A stretch of 64,000 nt of DNA, taken from assembly GCA_003342815.1 (NCBI GenBank), contig PTEX01000015.1, positions 4,329,923 to 4,393,922 on the forward strand. Reading direction: 5' to 3'. Source of the stretch: Eudromia elegans. Its lineage: Eukaryota > Chordata > Aves > Tinamiformes > Tinamidae. Under the pieces are notes generated by a model, which ran no database searches, was not told the DNA's origin, and was given only the letters and a program-made list of their open reading frames with translations. A program made the position numbers and the translations under genes. Positions 1 through 11,743 of the stretch are shown here, piece by piece (position 1 is the stretch's first letter; every line of letters begins with the position of its first letter).

Positions 1-687
1 GTTATATGGGATATTGTGTGACCGAAAGCACCTATCGGGAAAACTCATGCTGCGGATGTTCCTTCTAGTATCATCAAAGGGATATCTGGAATATCTGCTA
101 TGCATTTCCAGTTTGGTAATTGCAGTAAACCAAGAGAGTCCAGGTAATGTTAGCTATTTTGGATTCCTCATGCAACAGAAAGAGGATGAAGTAATACTGT
201 AAGATCTTTGACTTACTGGCAGTCCATGAATCATCTTTATTTAGGACTAGAGATCAAAATTTAACCACCTTATGTGTGGAATGTCTGTTGGTGTTGGGAA
301 TGACAGTAGTTATCCATATTTTGGGGACCTCAGGGAGCTGATATCTCAGCATGTGGGCTTATTTTTAACAGACAGTCGAGTAACCATGTTTTACAGTAAC
401 AAACAGCCTGTACCTGAGAACAGCCTTCTGTTTAGGGAATCTTTGCAGAGTGACAGGAAGCTGTACTGTACAAGTCATCCCTGGTTTGCCCTATTAAAAA
501 GTCAGCACTTTCTAATGGATACCACATGGTGTTATGGTTATTTTGTTATCTTAGGCAGAGAAAAGAATCACAATATGTGCTGACAAATGTGAACTTTTCA
601 ACGCTAGGATATCTGACAACCACAACAAGGGCATAACTTAAGCAAAAGTGAACGGTAAAAAATCATAAGATCATTGGAAAATGTAAA
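1..687. other. unassigned sequence, no gene recognised
   Basis: I see no recognisable gene or repeat family here. A plus-strand open frame of 103 codons (272-583) exists, but it has no known motif, no splice signals that define it and no clear codon bias, so it is probably a chance frame. The segment ends where CR1 homology begins. Confidence 0.5.
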
Positions 688-1165
688 CTGGAAGGATCTC
701 AGGAGGTCTCTGTCTAAGCTTTTGCTCAAAGCAGGCACAGCTTTGAAGTCAGGGCTTTACCCAATCTAATAAAACCTCTTCCAATATTAACTCTTCTCAT
801 GGAGACTTTCCAGTCTGAACCTGTCCTGTTTCAAGGTCTATTTGTATCTAATCCTTTCAGAGTGCTCCACTGTGAAGATCCTACCTCCATGTTCTTGATA
901 TCCTCCCTATAGCCACTGATAGGTGCCAGCCCCTCATTAGGGCCCTCTGCTGAGCTTGCGTCGGTTTATCAGCGTCTTCCTTCAGGATGAAAACTGGATG
1001 CAGTATTCTAGAGGCCACCTAGCAAGTGCTGAGCAAAGGAGGATAATCATTTCTCGCAATCGCTTGGTTGTGCTCTTTTTCATACAGTCAGTATGTGGTT
1101 GGCCTCTAGGCTGCTAGGGCACACTGCTGCCATCCACATACTACAGGCTCAATCCACTGCTTGCC
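688..1165 (-). mobile_element. old CR1 LINE, 3' part, left half of a split copy
   Basis: Read on the minus strand this is the 3' region of a CR1 non-LTR retrotransposon, the main LINE family of birds. On the plus strand one meets, in the expected reverse-complement order, the 'gctcaaagcagg' tail block near 730, the 'gatgcagtattctagaggcc' block near 996-1017 and the 'gttggcctctaggctgctagggcacactgctg' type of block near 1097-1130. These are landmarks of the region coding the end of the CR1 reverse-transcriptase ORF and its 3' UTR. Many substitutions and small indels mark it as old and inactive. The copy stops at about 1150 and resumes at about 1816, so the two halves are probably one insertion broken by a later one. 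Confidence 0.8.
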
Positions 1166-1310
1166 AAGAATCACAGAATCACAGAATGGTTGAGGCTGAA
1201 AGTGACCTCTAGAGATCATCTAGTCCAAACCCCCTGCTCCAGCAGAGACACCTAGATCACATGGCACAGGATCACATCCAGATGGGTCTTGAATATCTCC
1301 AAAGGATAAT
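1166..1310 (-). mobile_element. younger CR1 3' end nested in the older CR1
   Basis: The segment starts with a tandem 'aatcacag' type repeat, followed by 'aatggttgag' and the block 'gagatcatctagtccaaacc'. This is the extreme 3' end of a bird CR1 in reverse complement. It is closer to the familiar consensus than its flanks and lies between two halves of another minus-strand CR1, so it inserted later. It is 5'-truncated to about 145 bases, as is usual for CR1, and codes for nothing. Confidence 0.9.
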
Positions 1311-1815
1311 ATTATAATATGACACATAATGGGTGTGATATGGAGGTAGGTGTGGTCATGGGACTGACACGGTGGAGTGGTCATAATGACTAGGCTAGAG
1401 GGTGGGGCGGGGCTGGGCTGGGCTAGGCTGGGGCTGAAGGGGAGGCCAGAGGAGAGGCCAGCATAGGCTGGTAGGTAAGTATAGAAGTTAGAGCAGACTA
1501 GAGGATGAAAGGACTGGGTTGGGTAGAGGGTCAGGTGGAGGGGAAGATAGAGGGTCAGGTAGAGTGTGGGGAAAAGTAGAGAAGGGCAGTTTAGGCTAGA
1601 GGGCAGGATGTGGGTAAGAATATGGAAGAGTGTGGAAGATAGGAGCTATGTTGGAAGGCAGGGAGTGGATTATAGCATAGGGGAGAAGGCAGAGGTGGGC
1701 AGAGTGGAGAGGAAGATGGAGGTGGGGGCTAGTGTAGAGCAGAGGAGAGAGGTAGTGAATGGTACAGAGTAAAGGTGAGGTTGGAGGTGGAGGGGAGGGT
1801 GGAGTAGGTAGGGTT
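1311..1815. repeat. G-rich degenerate minisatellite
   Basis: The plus strand is strikingly purine- and G-rich, unlike the AT-rich surroundings. It is built of loosely repeated words such as 'gggctgggctgggctaggctgg' (near 1410), 'ggtagagggtcagg' (near 1520 and 1545) and 'agagtgtgg'. Unit length drifts, so it reads as an expanded and decayed tandem repeat. The 68-codon open frame inside it (1566-1772) follows from the low T content and the lack of stop codons, not from coding selection. It directly adjoins the 5' break of the nested CR1. Confidence 0.65.
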
Positions 1816-2315
1816 ATGGCTCACATCCTTTCCAGTAGATCTGCTTTCAAGGCAGGCAGTCCCTAGCCTGTATCAGTGCAAGCACAGGACTTGTCAATGT
1901 CCTTGCTGAGCATAATAAAGTTTATGTTGACCCATTCCTCCAGCCTGCCCAGGCCCCTCTGTTTAGCATCTATACCTCCATGCATACTGACTTGCCCATC
2001 TGATTTGAGATTATCTCCAAACCTCCTAAGACTGTTCTCAGTCACCTACCCTGAATCATTGATTAAGATATTAAAGAGAAGTCCCAACAGAGACTCTTGT
2101 GATGATAGTCCACTTGCTACAGGTTTCCAGATAGAGTTTGACCTACTTAGATCTATCCTCTGAGTCTGACTCTCCAGCCAGTTTTTAGTCATGATATTTG
2201 AACATCCATTCTGTTGTACAAGTAGCAATGAATTAACTCTAATATTGAGGCAGAGAGCGTTGAAAGCCTTGCTAAAGTTGGGGCAAATTATGATAATATA
2301 CAAAGGTTGTATACA
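1816..2315 (-). mobile_element. old CR1 LINE, right half of the split copy
   Basis: CR1 homology resumes and continues in the same order and orientation as 688-1165. Landmarks on the plus strand are 'agtagatctgctttcaaggc' (near 1832), 'cccattcctccagcctgccc' (near 1931), 'tcattgattaagatattaaa' (near 2056) and 'ttgaaagccttgctaaagtt' (near 2260). On the minus strand these correspond to the C-terminal part of the CR1 ORF2 (reverse transcriptase) coding region. The 94- and 60-codon minus-strand open frames here are remnants of that ORF. It is decayed by frameshifts and not functional. Confidence 0.85.
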
Positions 2316-2764
2316 GGAATGCAGAAACACTGTTGCTGGACTTTTAAAGAAAAGAACTACTAAAGTAGAAAGGATTTTCTAGACAGGAAATTAGACTGGT
2401 AGTTCACAGTTTATTATTTAAGAAAAAAATGAAAAATAATGATAAGTATGGAAGCATTGTGAAGAAGAGAAATATACAAGGTGAATAACTGAAGGAAAAA
2501 AAGCCTTGGTGCATAAAAGATAAAAAAACCAACTAATTTTAGAATTCAAATTCCAAATTCAAATGTTGATGCTTACATAGGAACTAGGAACTATAAAATA
2601 AGTGTAAAAAACAAATTATAAAACTTTTTCAAATATTAAAAAACAGAATTTAATAACAGTATTTTAGTAAAGTTAGTCAGAATGTAAAATTGTCTGCTAC
2701 TGACACACATTCCAGCGTGCTGAAAACAATTTTTCTTAATTCATATTTGAAAAGTGCACGGTCT
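2316..2764. other. AT-rich spacer between CR1 copies
   Basis: Unique AT-rich sequence with several A-runs. I see no gene or repeat family. Confidence 0.5.
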
Positions 2765-3383
2765 ATCAAGTAATGTGCCCTCATGGCCAAGAAGGCCAAT
2801 GGGATCCTGGCCTGCATCAGGAAGAGCATTGCCAGCAGGTCGAGGGAGGGAATCTTGCCCAGGTGAGGTCACACCTGGAGTATTGGGTGCTGTTCTGGGC
2901 TACCCTGTACAGGAGGGACGTGGAGCAACTAGAGAGGGTTCAGAGATGAGCGACCAAGACGATCAAGAGACTGGAACACCTACTGTATGAGGAGAGGTTA
3001 GATGAGCTGGGCATGTTTAGCCTAGAGAAGGTTGAGAGGGGATCTAATCAACGTGTACAAATTCCTGAGGTATGATTGTAGGGATGAGGAGGCTAAAATT
3101 TTCTCTGTAGTGGCTGGTGGTAGGACATGGGACAATGGTTTTAAGCTGAGGCATTGGAAGTTTCATCTCCAGATGAGGAGGAACTTTTTTTCCTGTGAGG
3201 GTGACAGAGCCCTGGAACAGGCTGCCCAGAGAGGTTGTGGAGTCTCCTTCTCTGGAGATCTTCAAAACTCGCCTGGATGCCACCCTGTGCCCCGTGCTCT
3301 AGGAGACCCTGCGTGTGCAAGGGGGTTGGACTAGATGATCTCTAGAGGTCCCTTCCAACTCTAAAGATTCTGTGATTCTGTAT
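2765..3383 (+). mobile_element. CR1 LINE 3' fragment, plus strand
   Basis: A well preserved, 5'-truncated CR1. It begins inside the end of ORF2 with 'ggccaagaaggccaatggga' (near 2784). It continues through 'acctggagtattgggtgctg' (near 2873), 'gaggagaggttagatgagct' (near 2990) and 'gaacaggctgcccagagagg' (near 3215). The 3' UTR core 'ggttggactagatgatctct' lies near 3325. It ends in the short terminal repeat 'gattctgtgattctgt' at about 3367-3382, which replaces a poly-A tail in CR1. The 78- and 100-codon open frames inside are fragments of the LINE, not host genes. Confidence 0.95.
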
Positions 3384-4529
3384 AATGGAAATTCTATTGT
3401 CTTTCTCTTTTTTTTTTTCCCCTGGGTTTTTGGTTCCTCAGACAGATTAACAACAGCTTTCCAGACTTCTATTTCATTAAATATGATAATATACACACAA
3501 CAGCATATTAAGGTGGATGACACTTGCCCAGAGGTTTCAGCACTGATGAAACACTAAATAGTATTCATTTACTGTACTTTAAAATAGTTCAGGAATTATA
3601 TTTTCCGAAAAGATTTTATTAGAGTGAACTAATTTTTGGTCTTAACCATACAATAATTAAAGATATGTATAATGATTTCTGGACATGACTTGTTAACTTA
3701 TGATTCCTTTAAGAAATTGTGGTTTCCCCAGCCACATTAGAAAGATGAAGAATTGCATGAATGAAAGATTCATAAACCTAGTTATGAAGTGTCATCAGAA
3801 AATTAAGGACAGAATAAAAGATCATCTGTGATGGTTCAGAAGAAAAAGCAATGAAAGGAAGGGCAAACAGGACTACATCACATTCATCACTACTTTTGGT
3901 TACATGGTGGTGTCATATGTCTTTACCTCTCGTCCACTACAGTATATGCCATAGATAAAGCATTATGGTTTTGCCTGCCAGAAGCAAAACAGCCTATTTA
4001 CACTTCTTTATATTTGTGAATAATTAATGCAAACTGTGTCAATTTTATGATTTTTAAAAAAAATTTATTTGTATCAAACAAAATCACATAATTCTGAGCA
4101 CATAATTGACCTTTAGTCCAGCTTCTGAAATTGTATGTGTGTGTACTAAATATACATATGTTTATGAAGCTTCAGATTTATAAAATGAGATATCTCTTTC
4201 TGTACTTAGATCCATTTATTCACAGATATGTGTCTTAAATATAACATATGTCAAATGTATATTATATTCCAAAAGTGCTAAAATGTGTGCACTCATAATC
4301 AGGCTGTCTTTGCTATAGTGCTTTCCAAGGCTGAAGTTTTACCTTCTTTTGCTCCTGATAAACTGCCTATCTCTCCAAAAGCCTGGAACCTGGTCATTCC
4401 CCACACTGTCCTGGTAAAATAGTCCCAATACACAAGTTGAACCTAAAAATAGACAGACCATGGCCATGTCCATCACTCCAAGACACTTTTTCAGTGGGAT
4501 GAAGATTCATAATCTGAATTTGCTGTTAG
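3384..4529. other. AT-rich sequence, nothing recognised
   Basis: No exon, RNA gene or repeat family seen. A T-run follows the CR1 end at 3410-3420. Confidence 0.5.
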
Positions 4530-4612
4530 CTTAGCTTTGAGCAGAAGGTGGGACTAGGCCATTTGCAGAGGTCCCTTCCACTCAATTCTTTCTCTGAGCT
4601 GATGATTCTACA
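4530..4612 (+). mobile_element. short CR1 3' tail fragment
   Basis: The segment reads 'gctttgagcagaaggtggga', then 'gcagaggtcccttccactca' and ends 'tgatgattctac'. This matches the last roughly 80 bases of bird CR1 in plus orientation with several substitutions. Extreme 5' truncation is typical of the family. Confidence 0.75.
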
Positions 4613-5951
4613 CCTGAATGAACTAGCCCATGCAACACTGGCTTGCAGTCTGCTACTTTACTTCATGAACGAACAGTATGAACGAATAGTGCCATCTTGT
4701 TTTAGTCTCAGAACACTTCCTGGATACTTGCTCTTCAGACAGTTCTTTCTCTTAGAATTTCTTCCTCTACAGAAGGAGATGCACCCCTGAGTCGTTAGTA
4801 CCAGATGGTACCTACCCCAGGGGCTACTGTGCATTGCAAAGGATGCAGCATGCCATAAAGAGGGTCCCGGCAGTCTGTAGGACATATTGTGACAACCAAG
4901 GGCTATGCAGGCAGAATCATGGCCCTTTTAGTATTTTATTATTACTTTATTACAAAGTGTATCTAACAGTGAGACTGTAAGACTGTTCTAAAGAAGCAGC
5001 TAGAGCTAGAGCAAGAAGACAGGGTCAGAAGAGAGACACACACAGAGGAAAGAAAGATGAATCATAGTCAAAATCTATAGCATCTAGTGACATTTGAAAT
5101 CAGCCTGGGCAGAGTGCCTTTGTGGTTCATCCTAGAAGCCCAGGTCAAGAAGATAATAATGTGCCGGGTTAGGAATGTAGACAGCTTGAATTTGCACCAC
5201 TCTTCTCCAACACTGCTTACTGATGTGATAACTGAGTCCAGACTGAGATCACATGTAAATGCTTTAAAAATGAACTTATGGCTAAAATAGATTTGGTTAT
5301 TGCAGAGTCCTTCTGTATCTGAATTTTGAACACAAGTCCTTTCTTCTCCTGCCTTTGCTTCATTGCATTACCTTAAATAATTCTGTTCATTTTTCTTCTG
5401 TAGAATAGGCAATAATAAAACAAATTTACCATACATGGGAACTGTTAAAATTAATTAGTTAATGTTGTGATCTCATTTCTGCAGAGGCTTTCTATGGCCT
5501 ACGACAGAGGCATATGGAAAACAGAAAAGGGAATTGCATGTTTAAACTAGACAGTTTTGTCGTTCCTAGAGGCAGAAAGAATAGGCATAGACTGTCTGAA
5601 ATTTCAGTTACCTTTTCTTCATACACTTATGTCTGCATTTGGAAGACTAATGCTCTAATAATACTTGGTACTCATTTGGAAATTTAAATGAGACATTTGG
5701 TTACTTAAGTAGTTAGACTTAAGCTATCTCATAAATAAATGATGACTTAAAAAAATCCTTCTATATTTCATCTTATTATAGAAAGAAGGGCTAGAAAACC
5801 CCCAGGGAGTTACGGTATCAGCCCTTCAATATGTATGTGATATTATCATGTGTTTTAACCAGTCCAATCTTTAATAAATCAATTGATAGGTCTTCATTCC
5901 TTGGCCTCAAAAACATTATTTTGTATATTTTTGTATTCATTCTGAGGGTTT
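4613..5951. other. AT-rich sequence, nothing recognised
   Basis: No gene signal. Two opposing open frames of 75-80 codons around 4658-4885 overlap each other and show no motifs, so I treat them as chance. Confidence 0.5.
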
Positions 5952-6085
5952 GGGGGGGGGGGGTGTATGCATATATAAGTACATATATATGTTATATATT
6001 TTTATATATATGCACATATATAGCTATAAATATATAGCTATAAATATATATATGCACATATATAGCTATAAATATGTACAATGTA
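5952..6085. repeat. poly-G run followed by TA-rich tandem repeat
   Basis: Twelve G residues (5952-5963) lead into TATA-type repeats. A unit containing 'tatgcacatatatagctata' occurs twice, offset by 42 bases (about 6006 and 6048), with a shorter 'tagctataaatata' copy between them. The frame open across it for 159 codons (5950-6429) owes part of its length to this repeat and then runs on into unique DNA without recognisable motifs. Confidence 0.85.
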
Positions 6086-6640
6086 ACTATAAATCTATAT
6101 GTATACCAATGCTATTTTATGAATTTATTACATCTTATGGCAAAACATGCTTTCTGTGCAAGCTTACACTGGCCTGTCTGCAATCATGTACTCTGCAGCA
6201 GCCAAGGACTATGCTGCACTGGTTTTCCAACTACCATTCTCATCCAGACTGCATATTGCTCAAGTCTGACCGAGCTATTACTGTAGGTATATTGATAGCT
6301 TCTCTCTACTTCATTTTCTATCTGTCAAGCGAAAGGCTGGTTGAGAAGATAAACATGTCAAAGACTATGAGACAAATACTGAAATATATTACTAATAGAA
6401 TGAGACCAAGTATATATGCAACTAGATAGAACCAGGAGAATTACAAAGCCATGATGATTTTTTTTCCTGACTTCTATAAGAAGCAATTATTAAACTTCTT
6501 GAAAAGTCTGATTCAGGAGACCATTTAAGCATGAACTTAATCTGAAGTTGATGGTATTTAACCACTTGCATATAGCTAATTGTATGCTTAAATGGTTTGC
6601 TGAATTTGTAGATTAGTATAAATGCATATGATCTGTATTG
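6086..6640. other. AT-rich sequence, nothing recognised
   Basis: The open frame that starts in the preceding repeat ends at 6429. I see no domain or splice structure. Confidence 0.45.
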
Positions 6641-6684
6641 TGGGGTTTTTTTTTGGTTTTTTTGGGTTTTTGGGGTTTTTTTTT
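6641..6684. repeat. T/G homopolymer-type low complexity
   Basis: Runs of T are broken by GG, GGG and GGGG blocks (gggg-T10-gg-T7-ggg-T5-gggg-T10). This is low-complexity sequence, possibly the decayed complement of an A-tail. Confidence 0.8.
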
Positions 6685-9600
6685 AATACGACCTAAGGAG
6701 GAGATGGTTTCACCTCTTGCTTCAATCTGTTTCTTTCTCACTCTCATTTTGGAGCTGAAATCCAACAAAATACTAAAAATAAATCTTTTTTCCTTCTTTA
6801 AAGATGTCATAATATCTACTGAATATTTCTCACTCATTTTCATAATTTCTTGAAACACTGATGTACACACTATATATACTTTACTTCAATTTGTATTTTG
6901 ATAAAGAGTAAATATACTTGTAGATATTTTATTGTTTGTTGAATAACTCGTCTGCTGTTATTCCCTTATAAACTCTCTTTTCATAGCTCTGAAAATAGAA
7001 TTCTAATGGGTGCAGAGTTCCAGTATCAATGCTCCCTGTGCTGTTCGTCTGAGAGTAACCCCATGTTCGGCAGAAGAAGAATATTCAGAATTACCCCTTA
7101 TTTTGTTCCTAAAATAAGAGCTTTTTATGAGATTACATGGACTGCAAAAATTACAGAGTTTACTGGCTTTACATTTCTTTCTTTTTGCAAAAAGTAAATA
7201 CTTAGACAAACAGTAAGACAACCAGAAGAGATAGAGATGTCACAGGTTGACTTTTTAGAATCACTGACACTTAGGGATTGCACAATGACTAGTCCAACAA
7301 ATTTACATTATTAAAATCAATCAATATTTTTAAAAGGTAGCTTTTATTGTGGTCAGTCATATTTCCTAAAGATAAGTGTTGTCTTCACACTAAAAAAATG
7401 TAAAAAGTGCAAAATATTACATCAGACTTGCATCCTTTTCACAGATCCTGCTTTAAGCATTTTTTTTTTTTTAATATTTACTACAACCAAGTGCTTTTAC
7501 TGTAATTGCTCACATAATTTTCCTGGTACTGAGTCTGTAAGGTGTTTCAGTAATCATTTAATCAGTACCAACACAGTTTTATATTCCTACTGCCTGATTA
7601 AATTAATGTGGTGTACAATAATGTGTTGTTTTTGCAGAAATCACTGATTCATCAAACATAAAATTAGACAGTAGTCTAATTAAAATTGTGCTGATTTCAT
7701 ATTGTATGAACTTGTCTTTTTCAAAATAAGGACAGGATTTTTCTCTGTTAATTATAAGTAAGCAACTCTTTCTATCATTAGTATTTTAGCTAAATTTAAC
7801 TCACAAGAGAAAATACAGAAAGAAAAATATCTGTTTTTTACAAGATTTAACAACATTTACACAAATAATTTATCTGGTTGTGAGTGTTGATTAATTTTTT
7901 CTCATTGTTGTGTTTTATTTCTAAGACATGACTCCAAAAATATCTCAAGTTATCTTTCTCTGACAGGAACACAAATATTTTAAAAAATTATAAACTAATA
8001 AAGTATGAATCAAAACTCTTCTGAAACATTTGCCAATACATCTAGTTCTTTATCACATGTTTTTGGCCTGTATGTTGAATATTTTTTACTTCTTAACTTT
8101 ATTCTTTTATCATTTCTTCCAGCTTTGTTATCTTTCAGTAGCAGTAAAAAGCCTGGAAGACAATCTTCAAAATAGAAATATAGTTATTCTTTAATCACAG
8201 AAAATATTTTTAATCTTAAATTAAGATGATGCCAGCTATAGATTAGTTGAATATTAGCCTTAATCAAAGATTTCCCTGACAGATTTGTCTCTAAATAAAA
8301 AGTCAACAAATTGCCCTTTCTTGGAATAAAACTGTTCAACATGTTGTTTTTTTTTTTTTTTTCTGATTCTACTGAAAAGTCCATGAGACAATTCCACAAA
8401 AAAAATCTGAAACAACTTTCAAGATACAAATCTTCCAGAATTTACTTGAGAAAAACTTCTACCTTTATGTATAAGCATAGTAATTCTTTGCCTTTCTCCT
8501 ATTAACGTATTAACCACAATTAGTGTTTTGCCATTAGAAATACATTGTGATTTTTGAGAAGTATTTGTTTGTTTAAAATCACAGAAAATTACATATGAAC
8601 TCATTTAAACAGTCTTCACTCAAAGTTATTACCTACCAATATTAACTTTCTTCCTATAGTGTTAGTTCAAACTCTGATGATTATACATGACAATAGCTCT
8701 ATCATAATATTATGAGGCACATTTTGCCAGGAAATATTCAGTAATATTTTAGACCTTTCTGTCCCTTCCTATCCATTTAATCACTGATAATTGAGGTCTA
8801 CTGTCTTACGTACCTGTATCAATAACTGCAGAGTAATGACCACATCTGTTGGTTCAATGAGTAGCACACAAGCTAGCATAGGACAGAAAGTATTTGCAAT
8901 AGTTTGGTTTACTTTTAAAAAGTTTTCAACACCATCAAACAACTAGCTTCAAATGAATTAACTACAAGAGCTATGATAGATATGAATTTTCTCATCTGAA
9001 ATATCAGTGGTCTTGTCCTGAAAATAGTTGAATTTTAGAATAAGTGTAGAGAATAATTTCTAGAATTCATAGGGAAATGCAAATCTTGCATTATGAGAAA
9101 AGGAGAGGTTCATGTCTACCAAAAAAGGGAAAGAAGCTAAGGCTATTTAAGCTAATAAAAATAATGAGAAAAATCAAATTGTTATGTACTGCACACAAAC
9201 ACATAAAAGTTTTATTGACTATTGCAAGGCTGTTCTAGGCATAGAGAAATAATACCTTTATTAGTTCATTTGCCCACAGCTTCCCCAAAGTCCTATCTTT
9301 CTCAAATCAGTCTCTTAGAAGATATTTTCAGATTTTTGTCTGCTTGTCTTTTAATATCTGCTGCTGTTATTTTATTTTCCTGTTTCCCCATTGTTTGTCT
9401 GGTTTTTTACCTGCTATGTTTTTTAGGGTAGCTATGCAGAATAGCTAGCCTAGAATTTGAGTCAAAATTTTGTGTGATTTTTGAACTCCGGTGATGACAC
9501 TGAGCATGAGATACTAGAAAGATGAGTTGTTCTGTGGTGAAAAACTTTTATCATATGTGTGAGGAATTATATATAACCACATGGTGCTTAATGACTGGTT

Positions 9601-10756
9601 CATTTTATCTCCATAAGATAGTATCAGCATGATCACTTAACATCAAAAGTTCTGTTTAACGTTCCATGTTTTTTTCACCTTTACTACCAGTGTGTATTTC
9701 AATATTTAAATGTAGTGTATAATTTGTCCATTTCCTAAGTCAATGATAAAATAATATAATGAATGTTTCTTGTGAAATTATTCAAACTTATAGTATATCT
9801 AAGAAATTATGTATATATCATGTGTACATACTCCTGACAAATTATATTATTGTATAAGAAGATATATCAGAGGGGTTTTGTTCTTGTTGATTTGTTGGCT
9901 TTTTAAAAATCTATTGCTGTAGGAGTCAGTACCAGATGTCATCGATTGTTGCTCATTTTGTGAGGGCTTAGCCTGAAGTAGAGTTCGTTGTATCAGCCAT
10001 ATGGAGAAAGAGAAAAGCTGATGGTCAGGTTAAGCAGCAGAGTCTCATTTAAAAGTTTTATTTAGATTTTATCTCAGTTTAAACTGTGTGGTTTATTAAT
10101 CTTAAAAAAACAGGATTTCATATTTCACTTTTTACTAATAAGCTATAATTGAATTAAATTACTCCTGGAACTTCCTCATCATTAGACTTGATGAACTACT
10201 ATAACATATATCCGTGAACATGTCTAATTAGATTATAAATTCTTGAAGGAGGGAGTAGTCCTTGTCTATCCATTTGTACAACCAGCCATACGAGAGGACC
10301 CTAATTCTGCTTGTGAATTTTTAGGTGCTATTGTAATATATATTTATTCTGGAACATTAGAATAAGTTTCCAGGAATTGTATGGATATTTCTTATGATTT
10401 CCTAATATATGTCTGCTACTTAAATAATAAAACTGCTGTTTATTTCCAGAAGAAAAATGTTTGCATTGGTGAGTGAACACTTATTATTAATAAACAAACC
10501 TCATTATTTCTAGCTAATATTTCTTCTCTTTGGAAACAGACCTAAAGAGAACAATTTTCAGCTTCACAATACATAAGGGCCAGATAAAATAAAATAATTT
10601 TCTTAGTACTGGAAGATTCAACTAATTCAAATCATTCCTAATCATTAGTAGAAAAATATGAAACATTAATGTAATTTTGACATGTAATTATGAACACAGT
10701 GTAAACATGAGCTACATAGCAAACAATAAGAGATAGCACCAGTATGCAATACTCTA
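6685..10756. other. AT-rich gene-free stretch
   Basis: Read on both strands, this four-kilobase stretch shows only short chance frames, T-runs (7460-7472, 8345-8362) and general AT richness. There is no CR1 landmark, tRNA or convincing exon. Confidence 0.5.
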
Positions 10757-10834
10757 CAATATCTCTTTGGAAGTCTATGTAAAGAGATATTGGAGGAAAC
10801 TGAAATATTCAGTGAGGAAACTGAAAGAATTCAG
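10757..10834. repeat. perfect 12-bp inverted repeat next to a 21-bp tandem duplication
   Basis: The arms 'caatatctcttt' (10757-10768) and 'aaagagatattg' (10781-10792) are exact reverse complements with a 12-base loop. Directly after them 'gaggaaactgaaatattcag' (from 10793) is repeated with two to three differences at 10814-10834. The stem is short for a microRNA precursor and no longer pairing is visible beyond it. Confidence 0.8.
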
Positions 10835-11645
10835 CTGACATTTTTGTAGTCATGAATATTTTCTGACAAGACTTTGAAATAAATAGATTCTGATTAGATT
10901 TGAAAAATGAAAGCAACATAAAAGTGCAATTTAATGCGAATGAGCTGAACCAAGGATGGACTCTAAAGAAGTTCTGTCTGGAAAGGACAGAGAGTTTGAT
11001 GAAATAGTAAAGTCATGCAGGCGCAGATCTTGAGTTACGATTTAAGCAGAGATAATAAACCGCCTATATTAAGACGATTTAAAAATATCCAGGACTGTAT
11101 TAATGTCACTTAAATTTATCTGCCTAAAAATTAGGTGTCTGAACTAATCTGGATATCTGGACACTCTTATAGAAAGAGAAATAACAGAAAACATGCTAAC
11201 AGGGAATGACTAATCCTATTCTGTATTTGGTGGGATGCCTGTCCCTATCCACTTTTTATAGGATCTTCAGCAGTATATGTGAGAAGGATGCCTAATTTAT
11301 CAGTGTCTTTTAGGAGATGAATCCTGTATGAGAACAAAAGGGAGAGGGAATATTCAAATCCAAAGAAAAAGTCTTCCTTAAGCAAATGGAAACAAATAAA
11401 AGCCAATGTACAAACACAAAAGTCTTATAGTTTTTTAGATTTTAGAACAGAGATAAAATGTTAGAAAAATCTAGAATTTGAATTGAAGATTACAGTAAGT
11501 TAATCTTGGAATTTAAACCTAAATTTGAAAATAGGAGTACAACAAGAAGTCTGCACTGGCTTCAGTAAAATGTTGCAGGGGAAAATTACAATGAAAAAAC
11601 AGGATTTGACAGTCTTGTGCAATTTGATAATATAATTAATCACAT
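10835..11645. other. AT-rich sequence, nothing recognised
   Basis: No gene, repeat family or RNA gene seen. Confidence 0.5.
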
Positions 11646-11743
11646 GAAAATCTGCAGTGTGAGAATCCATGACTGGATAAAAATGTGAAACCTTGAAAAC
11701 CTGTAGTGTAAGAATCTGTGACTGGACAAAAATGTGGAACCTT
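11646..11743. repeat. tandem duplication of a 49-bp unit
   Basis: Two adjacent 49-base copies, 11646-11694 and 11695-11743, share words such as 'gaaaa-ctg-agtgt-agaat' and 'tgactgga-aaaaatgtg'. They differ at a handful of positions, mostly transitions. This is a local duplication of unique DNA. The 83-codon minus-strand open frame across it (11500-11751) contains the repeat twice, but nothing supports translation. Confidence 0.9.

Noticed and set aside
2754-3334. Open frames of 78 and 100 codons
   Set aside because: They lie inside a plus-strand CR1 3' fragment and are LINE remnants, not host genes.
5950-6429. 159-codon plus-strand open frame
   Set aside because: A large part is microsatellite (Ile/Tyr-rich) and the rest has no motif; the length is inflated by the stop-poor repeat register.
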